Shown one piece after another: positions 32,271-41,646 of a stretch of DNA of 64,000 bases. The position numbers and the translations under genes were made by a program. Origin of the DNA: Pseudomonas orientalis (GTDB taxonomy: Bacteria; Pseudomonadota; Gammaproteobacteria; Pseudomonadales; Pseudomonadaceae). Location: assembly GCF_022807995.1 (NCBI RefSeq), contig NZ_CP094351.1, forward strand, positions 4,511,501 through 4,575,500. Reading direction: 5' to 3'. Below the pieces are notes generated by a model. The model saw nothing but the letters and a program-made list of their open reading frames with translations, ran no database searches and was not told the origin of the DNA. The stretch's first letter is position 1. Each line of letters opens with the position of its first letter.

Positions 32271-33329
32271 TCAGGCGTTGCCGGCCAGCTTGAGCCGCGC
32301 AGCCTGGGTGAAGTCGAGCATCCGCTTGAGCGGTCGCACCGCCTGCGGAATCACCGACGGTTCGACGAATATCTCGTTACTGCCCTCACGCAAGCACTGC
32401 AATGTACGCTCCAGCGTATTCATCGCCATCCACGGGCAGTGCGCACAGCTGCGACACGCGGCGCCGTTGCCGGCGGTAGGCGCTTCGATGAAGACCTTGT
32501 CCGGGCACAGCTGCTGCATCTTGTAGAAGATGCCACGGTCGGTGGCGACAATGAACGTCTTGTTCGGCAGGCGCTGCGCCGCCGCAATCAACTGGCTGGT
32601 GGAACCGACAGCGTCCGCCAGTTCGATCACCGAGGTCGGCGATTCCGGGTGCACCAGGATCGCCGCGTCCGGATACAGCGCCTTCATGTCCTCAAGCTGC
32701 TTGGACTTGAACTCTTCGTGGACGATGCAGGCACCGTCCCACAGCAGCATGTCGGCGCCGGTCTGGCGCTGGATGTAGGTGCCCAAGTGTTTGTCCGGGC
32801 CCCAGATAATCGTCTCGCCGTTGTCCATCAGGCTTTCGACGATTTCCAGTGCGCAACTGGACGTCACCACCCAATCGGCACGGGCTTTGACCGCCGCCGA
32901 GGTGTTGGCATAGACCACCACCGTGCGCTCGGGGTGCTGGTCACAGAACGCGGAGAACTCATCCACCGGGCAACCCAGGTCCAGGGAGCAGGTGGCCTCC
33001 AGGGTCGGCATCAGGATGCGTTTTTCCGGGGTCAGGATTTTCGCGGTTTCGCCCATGAACCGCACCCCCGCCACCAGCACGGTTTTGGCTGGGTGGGCAG
33101 CGCCGAAGCGTGCCATTTCCAGGGAGTCGGAAACACAGCCGCCGGTCTCTTCGGCCAGGGCTTGAATCACCGGGTCGCAATAAAAGTGGGCAACCAGCAC
33201 CGCGTCCTGAGCCTTGAGCTCGGCGGCGATGGCGGCACGCAGGCTCGCTTCCTCATCGGCACTGAGGGCCTTGGGCTGTTTGGCGTCGAGATGGGCTTGA
33301 ACCAGTAGGCGTTCGGAAATGTGCGTCAT
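32271..33329 (-). CDS. nadA: Quinolinate synthase A
   Basis: 352 residues from ATG 33329 (MTHISERLLVQAHLDAKQP), the family start; the open frame continues to 33425 without support. The three cysteines that hold the catalytic 4Fe-4S cluster are in the conserved segments EATCSLDLG, VTSSCALEIVE and CRSCAHCPWM. VLVAHFYCDP and DTDRGIFYKMQ-type ATDRGIFYKM segments are also present. It condenses iminoaspartate with dihydroxyacetone phosphate to quinolinate, for NAD synthesis. In P. aeruginosa nadA is PA1004, next to mvfR/pqs; here the adjoining accessory genes are a pvf/mgo-like cluster. Confidence 0.96.
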   Translation of the reverse strand: MTHISERLLVQAHLDAKQPKALSADEEASLRAAIAAELKAQDAVLVAHFYCDPVIQALAEETGGCVSDSLEMARFGAAHPAKTVLVAGVRFMGETAKILTPEKRILMPTLEATCSLDLGCPVDEFSAFCDQHPERTVVVYANTSAAVKARADWVVTSSCALEIVESLMDNGETIIWGPDKHLGTYIQRQTGADMLLWDGACIVHEEFKSKQLEDMKALYPDAAILVHPESPTSVIELADAVGSTSQLIAAAQRLPNKTFIVATDRGIFYKMQQLCPDKVFIEAPTAGNGAACRSCAHCPWMAMNTLERTLQCLREGSNEIFVEPSVIPQAVRPLKRMLDFTQAARLKLAGNA

Positions 33330-33588
33330 GTTCGCAAGACCTGCAGGCGCAGTAGCGCGAAAGTCGAGTGTACCACCGGCTCTGGAGCCCTTCGGGCGCC
33401 GCCGGACGAAGTGTGTATTCATCAAGCACGGGTAAAGCTGAAGCTGCGCAAGGCTACAGAATATCGAATGGATTCAAAAGCCTAATCTGGCAGTGTGCGG
33501 GGCATTTTGCGAGGGGAGAGAACGGCGGGGTCAAAACCCCGCGAATACCGCTGATCCACGGTACTCACAGGGCTGCACATGGGGAGCG

Positions 33589-34056
33589 TCAGGCAAACAG
33601 CTTCTGCACGTTGCTCATCGCATCATCGGCGAACCCTTGCAGGAACGCCTCGAACGCCGGCACGTCCTCCGGGCCGCCGGTGTAGGGCTGACCAATGATG
33701 GTCCAGGTCGCCAGGCTTTGATTCGCACCTTGCGGCTCCACTTGCATGACAGCCCACAGGTTGCCGATATTGAGCGAGGTGTAAATCAGCGACCAGGTCA
33801 TGGTCATGCCTTCGTTGTCATGGCTGTTGAGTTGCTCGATTACCACATTGCCGTCCTTGAACAGCTTCTTGCGTACCGAGCGCACGCCCTCCCCGGTCAT
33901 TTCGATGTGGGACAACGCCGGGATGAATTTGGCGAAACCGGAAAAGTCTCCAACGATATTCCACACGTCGCGCGCGTCGCCGTTGACCGTGACGCTGGCG
34001 ATCACAGGGTTGCCCACGGGATTGCGCACCAGGGTATCGGGTTCAAAATGTTGCAT
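33589..34056 (-). CDS. SRPBCC/polyketide-cyclase-like protein (MgoD/PvfD type)
   Basis: 155 residues from ATG 34056 (AAAGGAGCTGTCCC upstream). The helix-grip fold of the polyketide cyclase/dehydrase family is indicated by VTVNGDARDVWNIVGDFSGF, AKFIPALSHIEMTGEG and the C-terminal helix AFEAFLQGFADDAMSNVQKL. It is the last gene of the five-gene cluster, 22 bases after the NRPS gene. The equivalents MgoD, PvfD and HamE stand in the same place in clusters that make diazeniumdiolate or pyrazine-oxide signals; their exact step is not settled. Confidence 0.75.
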   Translation of the reverse strand: MQHFEPDTLVRNPVGNPVIASVTVNGDARDVWNIVGDFSGFAKFIPALSHIEMTGEGVRSVRKKLFKDGNVVIEQLNSHDNEGMTMTWSLIYTSLNIGNLWAVMQVEPQGANQSLATWTIIGQPYTGGPEDVPAFEAFLQGFADDAMSNVQKLFA

Positions 34057-34077
34057 GGGACAGCTCCTTTTTTTGGC

Positions 34078-37000
34078 TTAGATAAAATCGATTTGCTTGA
34101 GGTAGTCGCAGCCTTTTTGCAGCAGCGCACTGTTTTTGGCCGGGTAGTCTTCACCCATGCTACGGATGCCTGAGAGCGCATTGCGGTACTCGATCATCGA
34201 GATATCGCCAATGTCTTCTTCAAACCCATTGAGGTAAAAGCCGACGACGCCGAATAACGCGTTATCACTGTCGATTGCCGACAGGCGCTGCTGCCATTGT
34301 GTCACCGGGACCATCTGGAAATCGTGACCGGCGGCGCGAAACGCTTCCAGGTAATGCTCCCAGCTCAGGGGCAGCGGGTTGTGCAGGTTGAAGACCGCCT
34401 TGGAGCGGTTATGCCGGCTGGCGTGAAACGCAATGAAGCGAGCCAGGAAGTCCACCGGCATCAGGTCGAAGTTCAACGCCAGCTCGGGCACCTCCTTAAG
34501 TTGCAAGGAGCCTTTGAGCATCAGCATCAAGCGGTTCTGATGGGGCTGGCACACACCGGTACGCGTATTGAAGGCAATGTTTCCCGGACGATAGAGATTG
34601 ACCCACACCCCTGACTCACTGGCGTTCCACAAGATGCGCTCGGCCACCCACTTGGACAGGTTGTAGCCATTGCGAATGTAGATCGGTGGTGTGAACGCCG
34701 GTGGCTCTTCCAGCACACGCCCCTGCGCATCCACCGTGCTGGAGGCGGACAAGGTGGAGATGAAGTTGAAGACCTTCTTGCTGCGCCCTTCACACAGTTG
34801 CAGGCATTCCAGCACGGGCGTGACGTTGTCCTTGACCAGCGACTCATAGTCGAGCACGTGGTTGACGTTGGCCGCGTTATAGACCAGCACGCCGTATTCA
34901 CGGTCCAGCCATTCGTAGTCCGCGTCCGACAGCCCCAGCCGAGGCTGGCTGATATCAGCCGCCAACACCCTCACGCGGCTCAAGTCGAGGTGCTCGAGGC
35001 GGTTCTGAATCAATGCCTGTTCGAAACGCTGCTGGGCGCTCATTCCCCCCGACTCGCGCACCAGGCACGCCACTTCGGTGCTGCCCAGCTCCAGCAGTGC
35101 TTCAACGATGTGCACACCCAGAAACCCGTTGGAGCCGGTGACGATGACTTTATGCAGGTTGCCCAGGCGGCTGATCGGCAATACGTCCAGTTCGGGCCGC
35201 AGCGTCGCGTCACGCAACGCCTGCGGGCTGACGGTGGCGGTGGCTTCCACGTCCTGGTCGATCAGGTTGGCGAGGTTGATCAGGGTCGGCTGTTCGATAA
35301 AGCGGTTGATCGAAACCCCTTTGCCGAACATTTCGCGAATGCCCATGAGCATTTGCGACAGCAGGATCGAGTGGCCGCCGAGATTGAAAAAACTGTCCTC
35401 CACGGAGATATCGGCGCCGGGCATGTCCAGCAGTGTGGACCACAGCCCGAGCAACTGCTCCTGGGTGGGGTTCTGCGGTGCCTGCCGCGGCCCTTGTGGC
35501 TTGTAGTTCACGGGTAAATTCTTCAAGGCCTTGCGGTCGACTTTGCCGTTGGCCGTGGCCGGCAGGCGTTCCAGCAGGCAATACGCGCTGGGGCGCATGT
35601 AGTCGGGCAACTGCTTGAGTGCATAGGCCTGCAGCTGTTCGCTGGCGGTGTGGCCGTCACCGCCATGGGGCTGGGAGAAAAACGCCAGGATGCGCCGCTG
35701 CTGATCGATCACCACCGCCAATTGACGAAACAACTGGCTCGATTGCAGCAAGTGCTCGATCTCTTCAGGCTCGACACGAAAACCGCGGATCTTCACCTGG
35801 TTATCCAGGCGTCCGATGATCTGGATGCCGTCCTGGGTCCAACGTGCCAGGTCGCCGGTGCGGTACAGGCGCAACAGTTGCCCGTCGGGCAACTCGTGCA
35901 GGCGGTAACGCTCGGCGGTCATTTGCACGGCGTCCAGGTAACCCAGGCCCACCCCCGGCCCGGCGATGTGGATCTCACCGCTGTCGTTTTGCCCGACCGG
36001 CTGACCCTGCTCATCGAGCAGGTAGATAGCGGTATTGGCAATCGGCACGCCGAGGTTGCGGTTATTGTCGCCTGGCTGGAACGTGCGGCACGTGGCAAGC
36101 ACCGTAGTCTCGGTCGGGCCATAAATGTTATGCAACTGGCAGTGCCCCACCAGTTGCTCGATGACATGGGGCTCGCACACATCGCCCCCCGTCACCAGAT
36201 GCTGCATGCCGTACAACGATTCGAGCGCAAGGATGCTGAGCAAGGCCGGCGGCAGGAAGGCGTGAGTCACCTGCTCCTGCTCAATCAACTCGGCCAGCGC
36301 GACGGGATCGCGGCGCTGGTCCTCGGTAGGGACGATCAGTTCGGCGCCCTGGATCAGCGTGGGGAAGATGTCCAGCAACGAAGCATCGAAATTGATCGTG
36401 GAAAACTGCAACGCACGGCTGTGACGGTCCAGCTCCACATAGCGCGCATACCACGCGCAAAAGTGGCTCAAGTTGTCGACGCTCAGCAATACGCCCTTGG
36501 GTTGACCAGTGGTGCCCGAGGTGTAGATCGCTACACAGGGCGCGGTTCCCGCCAACGGCACGCGCAGCAGGCTCTGGTCCGGCGCCAGAGCCACGCGGCT
36601 GTAGCCTTTGGCGCCATGGTGGAAGAAATCCAGGTGGCTGATGTCCAGGGTTGCCAGGCCCGCGAGCGGGTTATCGGCGTCGGTGTCCTGGATCAGCAAG
36701 CTGGCATTGGCATGCTTGAGGATAGCCCCACGACGCTCCGCTGGATGGTTCGGGTCCAGCGGAAGGTAGACGGCGCCGCAGCCAATCACTGCCAGGATCG
36801 CTGCATACAACGCCGAGCCTTTGGGCAAGGAAATGCCGACCACCGTCAGCCCCCCGCCCTGCGTTTGAAGCAAAGGCTGCAGGCGCTCCTGGATGGCCAC
36901 ACTGTAGGCGTGCAGCTGTGCATAGGACATGCCGTGCCCATCGACTTTCAAGGCACTGCGCTCGGCATTGACCAGCAGACTGTCGGCCAGGCGCTGGACG

Positions 37001-37554
37001 AAGGGTTGCCGGGCTTCCTGCAGCAACCCGAGGTTGGCAGTCGCATTGTGGCGATGCTGCCAGGCCAGTCGATCAAGCCGGGTCAGGCTCGACAGGCTGT
37101 CGACCGCCTTCGCCGGCTCACGCGGCGTCTCGAGGTAGTCGACACTGCGCGAGTAGCGGCCAATGTGCACGCTGGCCATGTCCACCACTTGTGCGATGGC
37201 TTCCTGCATCAGGTCGGCGCCATTGCCGGACATGTCGGCGTCGACTTCACGGCGCCCCAGCGTCATCCAGTCGCCCTCCCCCGCACGCCACAGGCATTCA
37301 AGGTGCAAGGGCGCGAACACATCGCCGGCATCGTCGGACCGCATCCGTAAAGACAGATGGTGACACGCGGGATACTGAGGAAACCGCGTCGTGCTGGCGT
37401 CATCGATCAGCAGGTCAGGTACTGGTAACCGAGCGTGCTCATGGGCATTGTCGGTGGGCAGCAGATGGGTGGTGTGGCCCATCTGCTCCAGCTCTTGCGT
37501 AAGGCGGGCGAGCGCATGGCTGCGCCCGCACAGAACGATATCAAGATGTCTCAT
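34078..37554 (-). CDS. NRPS with A-T-R domains (MgoA/PvfC-like)
   Basis: 1158 residues. An N-terminal region (about 1-185) has no condensation motif. Adenylation domain about 190-690: A3 YTSGTTGQPKGV near residue 343, A5 NIYGPTETTV, A7 YRTGDLARW, A8 GRLDNQVKIRGFRVEPEEIE, A10 NGKVDRKAL. The carrier serine is in FFNLGGHSILLSQM near residue 728. A terminal NADPH reductase domain starts at VIVTGSNGFLGVHIVEAL (about residue 811) with the catalytic YNLSKWVAERIL. It would load one amino acid and release it as an aldehyde or alcohol. MgoA and PvfC have the same layout and use leucine or valine. AGGAGAACTTCA precedes the start, 12 bases after the N-oxygenase stop. Confidence 0.88.
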   Translation of the reverse strand: MRHLDIVLCGRSHALARLTQELEQMGHTTHLLPTDNAHEHARLPVPDLLIDDASTTRFPQYPACHHLSLRMRSDDAGDVFAPLHLECLWRAGEGDWMTLGRREVDADMSGNGADLMQEAIAQVVDMASVHIGRYSRSVDYLETPREPAKAVDSLSSLTRLDRLAWQHRHNATANLGLLQEARQPFVQRLADSLLVNAERSALKVDGHGMSYAQLHAYSVAIQERLQPLLQTQGGGLTVVGISLPKGSALYAAILAVIGCGAVYLPLDPNHPAERRGAILKHANASLLIQDTDADNPLAGLATLDISHLDFFHHGAKGYSRVALAPDQSLLRVPLAGTAPCVAIYTSGTTGQPKGVLLSVDNLSHFCAWYARYVELDRHSRALQFSTINFDASLLDIFPTLIQGAELIVPTEDQRRDPVALAELIEQEQVTHAFLPPALLSILALESLYGMQHLVTGGDVCEPHVIEQLVGHCQLHNIYGPTETTVLATCRTFQPGDNNRNLGVPIANTAIYLLDEQGQPVGQNDSGEIHIAGPGVGLGYLDAVQMTAERYRLHELPDGQLLRLYRTGDLARWTQDGIQIIGRLDNQVKIRGFRVEPEEIEHLLQSSQLFRQLAVVIDQQRRILAFFSQPHGGDGHTASEQLQAYALKQLPDYMRPSAYCLLERLPATANGKVDRKALKNLPVNYKPQGPRQAPQNPTQEQLLGLWSTLLDMPGADISVEDSFFNLGGHSILLSQMLMGIREMFGKGVSINRFIEQPTLINLANLIDQDVEATATVSPQALRDATLRPELDVLPISRLGNLHKVIVTGSNGFLGVHIVEALLELGSTEVACLVRESGGMSAQQRFEQALIQNRLEHLDLSRVRVLAADISQPRLGLSDADYEWLDREYGVLVYNAANVNHVLDYESLVKDNVTPVLECLQLCEGRSKKVFNFISTLSASSTVDAQGRVLEEPPAFTPPIYIRNGYNLSKWVAERILWNASESGVWVNLYRPGNIAFNTRTGVCQPHQNRLMLMLKGSLQLKEVPELALNFDLMPVDFLARFIAFHASRHNRSKAVFNLHNPLPLSWEHYLEAFRAAGHDFQMVPVTQWQQRLSAIDSDNALFGVVGFYLNGFEEDIGDISMIEYRNALSGIRSMGEDYPAKNSALLQKGCDYLKQIDFI

Positions 37555-37566
37555 TGAAGTTCTCCT

Positions 37567-38496
37567 CTAGCGCAAATAATCGGCGAGCGCTTCCTGCATG
37601 CAGGGAGCGTCGAGCATGGCGCTGTGTTTGAAGAATCGGACGATGTTGCCTACCAGCGGGTGCGTCGGCGTGATCGGAAAACTCATGCCTTCGACCTCCT
37701 CGCGCAACGCCGCCTTGACAGCAGGGCTCACCGGCAACTGCTCGATCAAGGCGAAATCGAAGCCCTGCTGGATCTCGTTGGTCAGGTACTCAGCGAGAAA
37801 CACCGGCATGATCGCGGCCAGCGAGCGCTTGTCCTCTTCGCTCGCCGTGCTCCAGTAAATGCGCGTCAACTTGGCCCAGAAGCCGGAGTGCCGTCCTTCG
37901 TCCGCCAAATGGTCGGCCATCAACCCCTTGACCGATGCCTTCACCGAGTCGTCCCGGGCAAATGCCGCGACGTCGTTGGTCAAAGTGTTTTCGGCAACCG
38001 CGACGCAGATCAGCTCCACAGCCGCCTTGAGATGCTCGGGCGCCATCGCCAGGGCTTTGGGAATCGAACGGCTGAGTTCGATTTCCGCAGGCAAGGTGAT
38101 GGGTTCGATCCCGGTCAGTTCGATGGTCTGTTGCATGTAATCCATCGCCACCAATGCGTGATAGTCCTCATCGACTACCACGGTCATTGCGTCATACCGA
38201 CAGGCAAACGGGAAGCGGATGGCGAAGTTGTCCTTCGCGATACTCCTGGCGGTTTTGTCGACGATTTCAGTCTCGAAAATCACTACATCATTAATGAACT
38301 TGTACAGGCTTTGAACGAGCACGAAATGCTGCAAGTGAGCGCACTCGCGAATAAACGTTGCGCCCATTACCAGTGGTTGCCGACTGATCGGGAATATTAA
38401 CTTTTCATCATCTTCCAACCGACGCCTCGGGCGCGTGCGAATCGTCGCGCGCTCCTCCCACGCTTCGGAAAATGATTGATATTCTTCAGCTCTCAT
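37567..38496 (-). CDS. AurF-like diiron N-oxygenase (MgoC/PvfB-like)
   Basis: 309 residues from ATG 38496 (AAAGGGAACGCTTC upstream); the frame extends to 38670 over the cupin gene and is rejected. Diiron-ligand motifs of the p-aminobenzoate N-oxygenase family are visible: E-x-x-H in VVDEDYHALVAMDYM, a glutamate in VAVAENTLTNDV, and ADEGRHSGFWAKL. It would oxidise the amine of the amino acid or of the carrier-bound substrate. It is gene three of the cluster, between the cupin and the NRPS. Confidence 0.8.
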   Translation of the reverse strand: MRAEEYQSFSEAWEERATIRTRPRRRLEDDEKLIFPISRQPLVMGATFIRECAHLQHFVLVQSLYKFINDVVIFETEIVDKTARSIAKDNFAIRFPFACRYDAMTVVVDEDYHALVAMDYMQQTIELTGIEPITLPAEIELSRSIPKALAMAPEHLKAAVELICVAVAENTLTNDVAAFARDDSVKASVKGLMADHLADEGRHSGFWAKLTRIYWSTASEEDKRSLAAIMPVFLAEYLTNEIQQGFDFALIEQLPVSPAVKAALREEVEGMSFPITPTHPLVGNIVRFFKHSAMLDAPCMQEALADYLR

Positions 38497-38521
38497 GAAG
38501 CGTTCCCTTTGTTCATGATGA

Positions 38522-38869
38522 TCAGTAGTAGTGCACTTCAAACAACAGGCAGCCGTCCTTCGAGTTGAACGGACCGTGCTCGGTGTGCGCCGCCCTGAAG
38601 AAGTAAGCACCGTTACGGTAAGTTTTCTCGGGACGTTCCTTACTGGCCAACTCGGTCTGATCGCCTTCAATCAGATACACTTCTTCGTGATAATCATGTG
38701 TATAGATTTCACGAGTACCGCCGCCCGGGTGAAAACGCACCAGGCGCGTGCGAATACCGGTTTTATTGATGGGGTCCAACGTGTCCTTGAAAACTGTCAG
38801 CGTGATCCCACACTCGGACTTGACCTCGAACCATTGGGCCTGGTCCGCTTCGATGATTTCTACGTTCAT
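38522..38869 (-). CDS. Small cupin protein of the cluster
   Basis: 115 residues from ATG 38869, overlapping the previous stop codon by 4 bases (ATGA), so translation is coupled. The cupin metal motif is THDYHEEVYLIEGD (H58, H61, E62/E63), with second-motif histidines H95 and H98 in AAHTEHGPFN. In the fragin/valdiazen (ham) pathway of Burkholderia a cupin is among the proteins linked to N-N bond formation. The four-gene mgo and pvf operons as I remember them lack such a gene between the oxygenases, so this locus looks closer to ham in content. Confidence 0.75.
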   Translation of the reverse strand: MNVEIIEADQAQWFEVKSECGITLTVFKDTLDPINKTGIRTRLVRFHPGGGTREIYTHDYHEEVYLIEGDQTELASKERPEKTYRNGAYFFRAAHTEHGPFNSKDGCLLFEVHYY

Positions 38870-39642
38870 GCCACGCACTCACTCACATTTTCACGCATGG
38901 CCACGCGCAAGTTGTCCCAGAGCGCCAGGCGACTTTGCACGGCCGCGATGGCCGATTCGTAGACTTCTTCCTGGCGCTGGGCGTCACCGTTGACCAGGCG
39001 CGCGAGCAGGCTTTCCGCCGCCGGGCCGTGGTCTTCGGAATCGACTTCGATATGGCGTTGCAGGTAGTAGCGGAACGTCGGGGCGTCGTCGGCGGTGATA
39101 TCCCAGTCATCCAGAATGCGCTGGAACATCTCCGGAATAACGCTCTCACGCCCATGCAGGAACGCCGCGGCGACACTGTGCGTGGAGGCGTTAATGGCGG
39201 TTTCGATGGTGTCGGTCACGAAGGCCGAGGCTGCCAGGCCTGCGCCGCAACGGTTCAACGCGGTCTGCAGGTCGACACCTTCACGCATCAGTTTGACGAA
39301 GAATTCAATCTTGTCGGTGCTGGCGCCGACTTCACGCATGGCATGCAGGTAGAGTTCGAAGTGACTGTAGTGACCACCCTGCAGGTTCTGGTCAGACTCT
39401 TCGCCAAGGATGATTTCGTTGATCAGGTGCGCCGCCGCCGGGTCCAGTGGGGGAAGCCATGGCAGGCGAGTACACGTCAGGTCCTGCTGCAGGCGCTTGG
39501 CCAGGGACATGAAATCCCACACGGCAAACACATGGGTTTCCATAAAGGCGCGCAAGACCGGCAATGAATTGATTTCAGCAAAGATTCGATGATTGCCCAG
39601 TTCCGTTTTCTTTGCATTCAATAGCGACTTTTTATCTTCCAT
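38866..39642 (-). CDS. Haem-oxygenase-like diiron protein (DUF3050; MgoB/PvfA-like)
   Basis: 258 residues from ATG 39642 (AAGGAGAGCAAC upstream). The DUF3050 pattern is clear: FMETHVFAVWDFMSLAKRLQ, LINEIILGEESDQN, GGHYSHFELYLHAM and FRYYLQRHIEVDSEDHG, which contain the histidine and acidic residues expected of haem-oxygenase-like diiron oxidases. It is the first gene of the five-gene unit. Such proteins act in N-oxidation and N-N bond formation. The 459-bp upstream region holds a palindromic operator candidate. Confidence 0.82.
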   Translation of the reverse strand: MEDKKSLLNAKKTELGNHRIFAEINSLPVLRAFMETHVFAVWDFMSLAKRLQQDLTCTRLPWLPPLDPAAAHLINEIILGEESDQNLQGGHYSHFELYLHAMREVGASTDKIEFFVKLMREGVDLQTALNRCGAGLAASAFVTDTIETAINASTHSVAAAFLHGRESVIPEMFQRILDDWDITADDAPTFRYYLQRHIEVDSEDHGPAAESLLARLVNGDAQRQEEVYESAIAAVQSRLALWDNLRVAMRENVSECVA

Positions 39643-40101
39643 GTTGCTCTCCTTATCAGGCTTAGTTGGGTTCCGACCGTTCGATATAAACCAGCCTGCC
39701 TTTTTCCAGGCATGAGCAGGCTTATCTCGCCACTTCCGGCCAGTACACGATGCATTTCATTTAGGTTACAGCGCGACACTTCGTCGGACCGAGTGGTCAG
39801 CCGCCGAAGCAAGACGAAACTTAGAGGAAGTTCATTATGATCAGCAAGTGTTTTCTGGAAAATTAATACAAAATATTTCAAAACTATAAAACAGACAAAA
39901 ACAGAAACCCGATCAAAGTTATCAACATCAACTTTGTCGGGCGCAAGTTTGCCTACTCCCCGAGTGTGAGTATTTGCAAACTGTATGTCATTGCTAAGTT
40001 AGCAAGTCATCAAACTGTCAACAGGCCATTCGCCTTTTCACCATTCAAGTTCCCTCTTGTTCGTTGAGAAGCACCGCGTATCAATTGCGGAATTTATACA
40101 T
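39643..40101. other. 459-bp AT-rich control region of the biosynthetic cluster
   Basis: No gene. It holds a hairpin AGCCTGC/GCAGGCT (39693-39722) in the leader, a strongly AT-rich segment (39840-39900), and the palindrome with flanking direct repeats at 39977-40018. Confidence 0.6.
39977..40018. promoter_or_regulatory. Palindrome TTGCTAA-G-TTAGCAA flanked by direct repeats
   Basis: The 15-bp perfect palindrome (39991-40005) lies between two copies of CAAACTGT (39977-39984 and 40011-40018). It is about 350 bases upstream of the first biosynthetic gene. It resembles a dimer operator; the regulator is unknown. Confidence 0.5.
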
Positions 40102-41646
40102 TTAATTCTTTGCTTGTTGACGTAATGCCAATGCCGCCACACCACACAGGACCAAGGCAATACAGGACACGTAGAACGCATCGCTATAGGCCATCAAGTA
40201 GGCCTCGCGACGCACCATGTGGACCAAGCCTTCAAGGACTTGCTGTTGGGCGGGCATCAGCTCGTTGAAAATGAATGCTTCACTGTCTGCCATGCCGGCG
40301 CGCAGACGCTCCTGCAATGACGGGGAAAACAGAGTGATCGACTCGCCGACGCGCTCGGAATGAAAGCGCTCGCGCATCGCGACGATCTGCGTCAAGCCGG
40401 CAGTGCCCACGGCGCCGCCGAGGTTGCGCAGCATGGAGAACAAGGCGGAAGCCGAACCGGCTTCATCCTTGGCCAACCCGGACACCGCCAGCACCGACAG
40501 CGCCACCATGATCAATGGCTGCCCGATGCCCCGTACCACGGTGGACGGGATAATCACGTTGGCGGCGCTGTCCATGTCCAGGTGCGCGCCCAGATAGCAT
40601 CCCAGGGCCATGATGAAAAAGCCGCTGGCAACCATCAGCTTCGGGTTGAGCCACTTCATCAGGCGCGGCATGAACGGTGCCAGCACCAGTTGCACCATGC
40701 CGTAGGCAATCAGGCTGATCCCGATTTCGCGGGCGTTGTAGCCCTGCAACTGGGACAGGTAATTGGGTACCAGAAAGACCAGGCCGAACGTAGCCCCGCC
40801 AAAAATGAACATCGCCGCGCTCGCCACGCCGAAGTTGTAGCTTTTGAGCAAGCGCAGGTTGATGAAGGAGCGGCTGCCGTAGAGCTGGGACAGCACGAAA
40901 TACACCAGGGCGATGCCTGCGACCAAGGACATCCACACGATGAAATCGGAGCCGAACCAGTCCTTGCGCCCGCCCTCTTCGAGCACGATCTGCAAACCGC
41001 CCAGGCCGACGATCATGGCGAAAATACCGCCCCAGTCGCCGCGCTTGAGCAGGCTCAACTGCATCGGTTTGGCATCGATGGACCACGCCACCGCCAGCAA
41101 CAGCAGAATGCCGGGGGCCAGTTGCAGGTAGAAAATCCAGCGCCAGGAATACGCGTCAGTCAGCCAGCCGCCAATCGACGGCCCGGCCGCCTGGGCCACG
41201 CTGTTGGACAGGGCGAACAGCGCCATGCCCATGGCGATCTTGCTGGGCGGCAGTTCAGTGATGATCAGTTGGAACGACAACGGGATCAGCACCGCGCCGG
41301 CGGCGCCCTGGATGACGCGGATGATGATCATGACTTCCAGGTTAGGCGCCCAGGAGCAGGCAATCGAGGCCACCAGAAATACAAACGAGCCCACCAGCAT
41401 GACCCGGCGCAGGGAGAACACCTGCACCAGCCAGGCGGTCAGCGGGATCATGACGATCTCCGCCACCAGATACGCGGTGGAAATCCACGACCCCTCCTCG
41501 AAGGTCGCGCCCAGCGAGCCTTCGATTTCAGGCAGCGCGGCGCTGGTCACGTGCACGTTCATGCCGGCCATGAAACAGCCGAACAGCCCGCCGATTACAG
41601 CCACCCAGGCGCGAAAGGAGACGGTTTTCTCGCCGGTCTCAGTCAT
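40102..41646 (-). CDS. MFS drug:proton antiporter, DHA2 (EmrB) type
   Basis: 514 residues from ATG 41646, overlapping the end of the HlyD gene by 8 bases. Fourteen hydrophobic segments. DHA2 motifs: GLFGCFMAGMNVHVTSAALP, GSWISTAYLVAEIVMIPLTA, RVIQGAAGAVLIPLSFQLI and ALSNSVAQAAGPSIGGWLTD (motif C). With the HlyD and NodT genes it forms an EmrAB-TolC-like pump crossing both membranes. The position next to the signal/NRPS genes suggests export of, or protection from, its product, but drug efflux in general is possible. Confidence 0.88.
   Translation of the reverse strand: MTETGEKTVSFRAWVAVIGGLFGCFMAGMNVHVTSAALPEIEGSLGATFEEGSWISTAYLVAEIVMIPLTAWLVQVFSLRRVMLVGSFVFLVASIACSWAPNLEVMIIIRVIQGAAGAVLIPLSFQLIITELPPSKIAMGMALFALSNSVAQAAGPSIGGWLTDAYSWRWIFYLQLAPGILLLLAVAWSIDAKPMQLSLLKRGDWGGIFAMIVGLGGLQIVLEEGGRKDWFGSDFIVWMSLVAGIALVYFVLSQLYGSRSFINLRLLKSYNFGVASAAMFIFGGATFGLVFLVPNYLSQLQGYNAREIGISLIAYGMVQLVLAPFMPRLMKWLNPKLMVASGFFIMALGCYLGAHLDMDSAANVIIPSTVVRGIGQPLIMVALSVLAVSGLAKDEAGSASALFSMLRNLGGAVGTAGLTQIVAMRERFHSERVGESITLFSPSLQERLRAGMADSEAFIFNELMPAQQQVLEGLVHMVRREAYLMAYSDAFYVSCIALVLCGVAALALRQQAKN

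Noticed and set aside
33330..33588. Attachment-site copy of the tRNA-Lys 3' end on the nadA side
   Set aside because: I looked for a repeat of the tRNA 3' segment near nadA and in the spacers at 39643 and 46953 and saw none, so the region cannot be called an integrated island from sequence alone. No integrase gene is present.
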